A DNA stretch of 7,310 bases from G963669175 sp964648415 (GTDB taxonomy: Bacteria; Electryoneota; Electryoneia; Electryoneales; Electryoneaceae), in NCBI GenBank assembly GCA_964648415.1, contig CAZYOC010000227.1:1-7310 (forward strand). The letters run 5' to 3'. Numbering within the stretch: the first letter of the stretch is position 1; every line of letters starts with the position of its first letter. Made by a program: the position numbers and the translations under genes. This document shows, piece after piece, positions 6,871 to 7,310 of the stretch. A model generated the notes under the pieces. The model ran no database searches. It had not been told where the DNA came from and worked only from the letters and a program-made list of their open reading frames with translations.

Positions 6871-7254
6871 ATGGCGACAGCCATACGCATCATGATCGAT
6901 GATTTGATTCTTGAAGCCGAACTGAATGATTCGCCCACCGCGATGCAGATCTGCCGGAAGCTTCCCCTGGAGTTCGCCGGTGACTACTGGGGTGAGGAGC
7001 TTTATGGCAGCATCCCCGTATCTGCTGAGGAAGACGAAGACGCTGTGGACGTGATCGAAGCGCCCGGTACGCTGGCGTACTGGCCGGTGGGTAAAGCGTT
7101 TTGTGTGTTCTGGGGGCCGACGCCGGTGTCGCGGGGCGATGAAATCCGTGCAGCCAGCGCGGTGACTGTTATCGGTCGGGTGACAAGCGGCTTGCAGGAA
7201 TTGATCGAGCGCCGTCCCGATCCCGGACGGATCCTGGTGGAAGCGGCGGATTAG
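6871..7254 (+). CDS. Cyclophilin-like fold protein (TM1367/DUF369 type)
   Basis: This is a 127-residue cytoplasmic protein without signal or TM. It matches the bacterial and archaeal cyclophilin-like family (TM1367-type) along its whole length: IRIMIDDLILEAEL at the N-terminus, NDSPTAMQICRKLP (19-32), WGEELYGSIPV (40-50), GTLAYWPVGKAFCVFWGPTP (66-85) and a closing block with ASAVTVIGRV (95-104). The family shares the cyclophilin barrel fold, but its members are not established proline isomerases and the cellular role is unclear. ATG 6871 is chosen over GTG 6865 because GAGG (6862-6865) sits 5 nt upstream and family similarity begins at this point; that ribosome site overlaps the previous gene's stop. 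The 7-nt gap implies cotranscription with the secreted protein, although functional linkage is not evident. Confidence 0.9.
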   Translation: MATAIRIMIDDLILEAELNDSPTAMQICRKLPLEFAGDYWGEELYGSIPVSAEEDEDAVDVIEAPGTLAYWPVGKAFCVFWGPTPVSRGDEIRAASAVTVIGRVTSGLQELIERRPDPGRILVEAAD

Positions 7255-7274
7255 CAGCGGTTCCTCGCTGTTTT
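7253..7274 (+). terminator. Possible weak intrinsic terminator
   Basis: CAGCG (7255-7259) pairs with CGCTG (7266-7270) around the 6-nt loop GTTCCT, followed by TTTT (7271-7274). Weak extra pairing with the AG of the stop codon (7253-7254) may lengthen the stem. It lies immediately after the cyclophilin-like gene, where a transcript end is expected. The short stem and short T-run make it weak. Confidence 0.45.
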
Positions 7275-7310
7275 AAGTGGGTACGCTGAGATTGAGCTTC
7301 CCGGCCACGA

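Noticed and set aside
7273..7310. 3' end of a convergent minus-strand gene (frame ending VAGKLNLSVPT, TAA at 7273-7275)
   Set aside because: Only about a dozen codons are visible, which is not enough to separate a gene end from chance.

Overview
The window reads as a piece of a GC-rich bacterial chromosome. A secreted protein ending in a type IX secretion (Por) sorting domain, with a 'YPNPFN' segment, points to the FCB superphylum. The high GC suggests a deep lineage of the Latescibacterota, Zixibacteria, KSB1 or Eisenbacteria kind rather than a typical Bacteroidetes. Good GAGG/GGAG ribosome binding sites precede four of the five genes, and TGA is an ordinary stop in the intact genes. The phylum placement is inference.

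Layout, left to right. (1) Minus strand, 1-1086: a decayed NucS-like (PD-(D/E)XK) endonuclease gene, interrupted by an in-frame TGA just before the catalytic domain and apparently also by a one-base frameshift near the window edge. (2) 1087-1442: a non-coding stretch with a perfect 22-bp palindrome, an orphan plus-strand intrinsic terminator, a possible promoter overlapping that terminator, and an imperfect 23-nt direct repeat. (3) Plus strand, 1443-4127: a membrane-bound hybrid sensor histidine kinase with an extracytoplasmic c-type heme (Tll0287-like/DUF3365) sensor, two PAS domains, HisKA, HATPase and a C-terminal receiver. (4) 4124-5113: asd, aspartate-semialdehyde dehydrogenase, which overlaps the kinase stop by 4 nt and is probably translationally coupled to it. 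(5) 5199-6863: a secreted protein, probably beta-propeller-like, with a T9SS sorting tail and a candidate promoter of its own. (6) 6871-7254: a small cyclophilin-like (TM1367-type) protein starting 7 nt after the previous stop, followed by a short hairpin with a T-run.

The plus-strand genes form two likely transcription units: kinase-asd, and secreted protein-cyclophilin-like. The kinase-asd coupling is odd because a redox or heme-type membrane sensor is paired with a core amino-acid and cell-wall-precursor enzyme. I see no complete new defence, mobile or CRISPR system. The most unusual points are the broken nuclease gene, the orphan terminator/promoter/palindrome region and the kinase-asd overlap.
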